A stretch of DNA of 8,469 bases, taken from the NCBI GenBank assembly GCA_003164475.1, contig PLTL01000277.1, positions 1 to 8,469 on the forward strand, given 5' to 3'. The stretch comes from Candidatus Dormiibacterota bacterium (GTDB lineage Bacteria; Chloroflexota; Dormibacteria; UBA8260; Bog-877). Both the position numbers and the translations under genes were made by a program. Each line of letters opens with the position of its first letter. Within the stretch, counting starts at the first letter, position 1. The notes under the pieces are model-generated. The model worked only from the letters and a program-made list of their open reading frames with translations. It was not told the origin of the DNA and did not search any database. Below are positions 5,547 to 8,469 of the stretch, piece by piece.

Positions 5547-8138
5547 CTAGGGTCTTGAGCTGCCTTCGTAGGCCGCGTCGCCGGCCCAGCCGACGTCTTC
5601 GTTGCCCGGCCGAGCCGGGACCTCTGGCGCAGAGCTGGTGCAGCGATCCACGGTCTCGGACACGGCCCGGCTGAAGAGCTCAAGCTCCCGGACAGCGTCC
5701 TCCTCGTTCTCCTGCGAGGCGATCACCCGGTAGCTGGGCCGGTCGGGGTCCGGTAGCACCAAGACCCAGCCGCCGCCGACCCCCACCTTGAGACCGTCGG
5801 TGAGATCGAGATGGTCGCCGCGGTGCCCTTCCACCATCCGGCGCATCACCTCGCCCTTCACCTCCCAGGGGCAGGGGACCGACCGCTCCAGGTGGGTCCC
5901 AGAGGGCAAGTCCTGCCGCAGCTGGGAGAGCCGGGCCTGGGTGGTCACCAGCATCTCGACGGTGGCCAGGAGGGTGTACACGGCGTCGTAGGCGGCCAGA
6001 TGGGACGGCCAGACGAAACCGCCAGTCTCATCGAAGGCGAGCAGCGCCTCGTTGCGGTTGGCGGCCCTCACGATGGATGCCTCATCCGCCCTGGTGAAGA
6101 CCAGTCTGCCGCCGCCCTGCTCCACCACTCGCTCCAGGCGGCGGGACGCGGACACCGGTGCCACCACTACCCCCTTTCCCCTGGCTCGCAGGACCAGCAG
6201 GGCCAGGAGGCAGGCGGCCTCCTCGTAGCCGATGATGCCCCCCCCGTCGTCCATCAGGGTGAGCCGCTGGGAGGAGGCATCCAGCCGAGCCCCGAGCAGG
6301 GCCGAGACCGTCCGGGTGATGGCCGAGGCCTGCTCCAGCTCCTGGCTGCGGTCCCGGGCCTGGGGCCACATCGCCTCCTCCTCCTCAAAACCGGAGCGCA
6401 GGTTGATCGCCTCCACGTGGGCCTCGCGGAGGAGACGGGGCAGGACCATCGAGGCGCTGCTGAAGCCGAAGTCGACCAGCACCCGGGGATGAGCCCGCTT
6501 GACCGCGTCCAGGTTGAGCTGCGCGACGGTGTGCTGGATGTACCCGGACAGAGCGCCCTCAGCCTCGGTGATTTCGATGATCTGGCCTGGGAGAACTCGG
6601 CGGAAGTCCTCGCGAAAGAACGTGTTCTCCAGTCGTCGCTCCTGGCGCCGGTCCAGGGCGACGCCGCGCTCGTCGAGGACCATGATGTCGGCGGAGCGCG
6701 AGTCCAGTGGTGATGCCAACACATGGACGGTGCCAGCAACCCCGGACTCGCGGGTGTAATGGCAGGTCACCGGCACCGGCAGCTCGGAGAGGTCCACCAC
6801 CTCGGCTCCCGCCGAGAGCATCCCCGAGATCATCGCCCTCTTGATCATCGCAGAGCCAGGGCTGCGGTCCCGGCAGATCGCCAGCTGGCTGCCGCGGGGC
6901 TGACCCGCCGCCCAAGCCGCGCCCAATCGGGCGCACCACTCCGGGGTCAGCTCCACGTTGATGATGCCGGTGATCCCGTCCTTGGTGAAGAGGCCGCTGC
7001 GCCAGCTCCCGGCCCAGATCACCGACTTGTGGACCACCGAGCCCGCCTCGATCTCCTTGCCCGGCCAGATCCGGACCCCCTGCTCAACCACGGTGCGGGC
7101 CCCGATGGTGCAGTCGTCGCCAATCACGCTGGCGTCCTCAAGCAGCACGTCTGGCTTGAGGGTGGCCGAGCTGCACACCACGGTCTGGCGCAGCCGGCTC
7201 CGCTCCCCGATGTAGACCTGGGGCCAGACCACACTGCTGCTGACCTTGGCGCCGGCGTCGACCACGGCGTAGCGGTCGATGACCACCGGGCCGTTGAGGA
7301 ACGCCTCATGGCCGATCACCGCGTCGCGGCCGATGAAGGCAGGCCCCTCGATCCGGGCGGTATCTGCCACCGAGGCGCCCTCGTTGACCCATTGGGACGG
7401 CCCTCGGCGCTGGCCGGCGATCTCGCAGTCCACGCGGCCCTCCAGGGCGTCCCAGTTGGCCTGGAGGTAGCTCTCGACGCTGCCGATGTCGCACCAGTAG
7501 CCCCGCCCCACGACGGCCCTGAGCGCGTCATGCTTGCTGAGCATCTGGGGAAAGACATCCTGCGACCAGTCGCGGGGCTCGCCCTCCGGGCAGTAGTCGA
7601 GCACCGCCGGCTCGACCACGTAGACACCGGTGTTGACCTGGTCGCTGAAGACCTCCCCCCAGGATGGCTTCTCCAGGAAGCGCTCTACCCTCCCATCGGG
7701 CGTGGTGATGACCACCCCGTACTCGAGCGGGTTGGGCACCCTGGCCAGCACCACGGTGGCTTGGGCGGCGCGGTCCCGGTGGAAGGCCACGGCCTGGGTG
7801 AGATCGATGTCGGTGAGGGCATCGCCGCTGATCACGACGAAGGTCTCGTCGAGAAGACTGGCGGCGTTCTTGACGCTCCCGGCGGTGCCCAGAGGCCGGT
7901 CCTCGACCACGTACTCGAGGTGCATGCCCAACTCGGCGCCGTCACCGAAGTAGTTGCGAATGCTGGCACCCAGGTACTGGAGGGTGATCACCACCTCGGT
8001 GATCCCATGACGACGGAGCAACCGGAGCACGTGCTCCATGCAGGGCCGGCCCACCACCGGAACCAGTGGTTTGGGGCGACGGCTGGTCAGCGGGCGCAGC
8101 CGGCTACCCTCCCCGCCAGCCATAACCACCGCCTTCAT
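5547..8138 (-). CDS. Sugar-phosphate nucleotidyltransferase/phosphomutase-like fusion
   Basis: 863 residues. Residues 1-235 are a sugar nucleotidyltransferase: [34 protein letters not shown] with metal-binding aspartates, FLEKP and [12 protein letters not shown]. Residues about 250-375 are hexapeptide repeats of a left-handed beta-helix. Residues about 385-830 resemble a phosphohexomutase, with the sugar-loop motif [11 protein letters not shown] at 702-712. Fusions of this type are usually annotated as mannose-1-phosphate guanylyltransferase and would supply GDP-mannose for glycans, but substrate choice is inference. In the mutase half the phosphoserine loop (normally S-H-N-P) reads ASPLDSR (475-481) and the metal loop (normally D-x-D-x-D-R) reads LDASSQR (619-625), so mutase activity is doubtful. 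The N-terminal motif fixes the ATG at 8138. It is probably in one operon with the gene upstream, 28 bases away. The final ~35 residues are a loose, low-complexity tail. Confidence 0.9.
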   Translation of the reverse strand: MKAVVMAGGEGSRLRPLTSRRPKPLVPVVGRPCMEHVLRLLRRHGITEVVITLQYLGASIRNYFGDGAELGMHLEYVVEDRPLGTAGSVKNAASLLDETFVVISGDALTDIDLTQAVAFHRDRAAQATVVLARVPNPLEYGVVITTPDGRVERFLEKPSWGEVFSDQVNTGVYVVEPAVLDYCPEGEPRDWSQDVFPQMLSKHDALRAVVGRGYWCDIGSVESYLQANWDALEGRVDCEIAGQRRGPSQWVNEGASVADTARIEGPAFIGRDAVIGHEAFLNGPVVIDRYAVVDAGAKVSSSVVWPQVYIGERSRLRQTVVCSSATLKPDVLLEDASVIGDDCTIGARTVVEQGVRIWPGKEIEAGSVVHKSVIWAGSWRSGLFTKDGITGIINVELTPEWCARLGAAWAAGQPRGSQLAICRDRSPGSAMIKRAMISGMLSAGAEVVDLSELPVPVTCHYTRESGVAGTVHVLASPLDSRSADIMVLDERGVALDRRQERRLENTFFREDFRRVLPGQIIEITEAEGALSGYIQHTVAQLNLDAVKRAHPRVLVDFGFSSASMVLPRLLREAHVEAINLRSGFEEEEAMWPQARDRSQELEQASAITRTVSALLGARLDASSQRLTLMDDGGGIIGYEEAACLLALLVLRARGKGVVVAPVSASRRLERVVEQGGGRLVFTRADEASIVRAANRNEALLAFDETGGFVWPSHLAAYDAVYTLLATVEMLVTTQARLSQLRQDLPSGTHLERSVPCPWEVKGEVMRRMVEGHRGDHLDLTDGLKVGVGGGWVLVLPDPDRPSYRVIASQENEEDAVRELELFSRAVSETVDRCTSSAPEVPARPGNEDVGWAGDAAYEGSSRP

Positions 8139-8166
8139 CGGAGCACCCCCTGACCCACCTCGTCAC

Positions 8167-8469
8167 TCACGGCCTGACGGCTGCCCTCGGCTCCGCCTCC
8201 GATGATAAGCAGGGACGCGGCCGCCGGCGCCTCCAGAGCCAGAGGAGGAGGGTCGCCATCAACGCCGAGCCCACCGTGACGGCGGCGGTACCAGCCCGCT
8301 CGGCCACCTGGCTGCCCGGGCTGTAGGTCGGTGGCGCCGGAAGCTCCTGGAGCCGATGCAGGTAGACCGCGCCCGGCGAGACCGCCACCACGAAGCCGTG
8401 CGCCCGGCTGGCGAACACGGGCCCCACCGCGGCCAGCACCGAGATCGAGCCGGCGGGGGGTGCCGCCCG
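8167..8469 (-). CDS. C-terminal part of a membrane-anchored protein (partial)
   Basis: The frame is open from the window edge to TGA at 8169-8167, giving 100 visible residues. The outer part (FASRAHGFVVAVSPGAVYLH, then a Pro-rich QELPAPPTYSPG) is followed by one strong membrane helix (GTAAVTVGSALMATLLLWLW, visible residues about 60-79), an RRRR stop-transfer cluster and a short polar tail. This is the C-terminus of a protein with an outside domain anchored by a single helix. An internal GTG at 8439 is not needed as a start, because the frame continues beyond the edge. The 28-base spacing and shared strand suggest an operon with the nucleotidyltransferase. I do not recognise the family. Confidence 0.6.
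   Translation of the reverse strand, partial: RAAPPAGSISVLAAVGPVFASRAHGFVVAVSPGAVYLHRLQELPAPPTYSPGSQVAERAGTAAVTVGSALMATLLLWLWRRRRPRPCLSSEAEPRAAVRP

Noticed and set aside
6723..8153. Long plus-strand ORF opposite the nucleotidyltransferase (476 codons)
   Set aside because: His/Asp/Pro-rich shadow of a clear gene on the other strand, with no domain.
1..8469. CRISPR array, rRNA or replication origin
   Set aside because: No regularly spaced repeats, rRNA-like stretches or clustered DnaA-type boxes were seen.

Overview
The DNA is GC-rich and has the look of an actinobacterium. The clues are a nucleotidyltransferase/phosphohexomutase fusion protein, a secreted CHAP protein carrying three 'ILDTR...VVDVxGYF' modules, and a possible near-leaderless start. 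An acidimicrobial-type lineage would fit, but this is inference from protein style only and no taxonomic marker is present.

Right part (about 5456-8469, minus strand): chromosomal backbone. From right to left it holds the C-terminal end of a membrane protein that runs off the window, then 28 bases later an 863-residue sugar-phosphate nucleotidyltransferase with a left-handed beta-helix and a degenerate phosphomutase-like domain, then a complete tRNA-Gly(CCC) gene. The tRNA -10 box abuts the stop codon of the nucleotidyltransferase gene.

Left and middle part (about 19-5498): a likely decayed genomic island inserted in that tRNA gene. The 3' half of the tRNA, from the anticodon loop to the end, is repeated exactly (44 of 44 bases) at 19-62 in the same orientation. 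This is the usual footprint of tyrosine-recombinase integration at a tRNA gene. Inside lie an MBL-fold hydrolase pseudogene (frameshift), two copies of an ~86-bp repeat that both begin with the 11-bp anticodon-loop core, a two-helix membrane protein, an excisionase (Xis) gene broken by a 16-bp tandem duplication, a divergent secreted CHAP-domain cell-wall hydrolase, a doubtful small ORF, and an M14-family AstE/AspA-like zinc deacylase that stops five bases short of the tRNA gene. No integrase is present.

The broken xis and missing integrase suggest an immobilised island whose intact cargo is the CHAP protein and the zinc deacylase. I see no evidence for a wholly new multi-gene system. The most informative feature is the nested recombination-site architecture: tRNA half, shared core, and duplicated arm.
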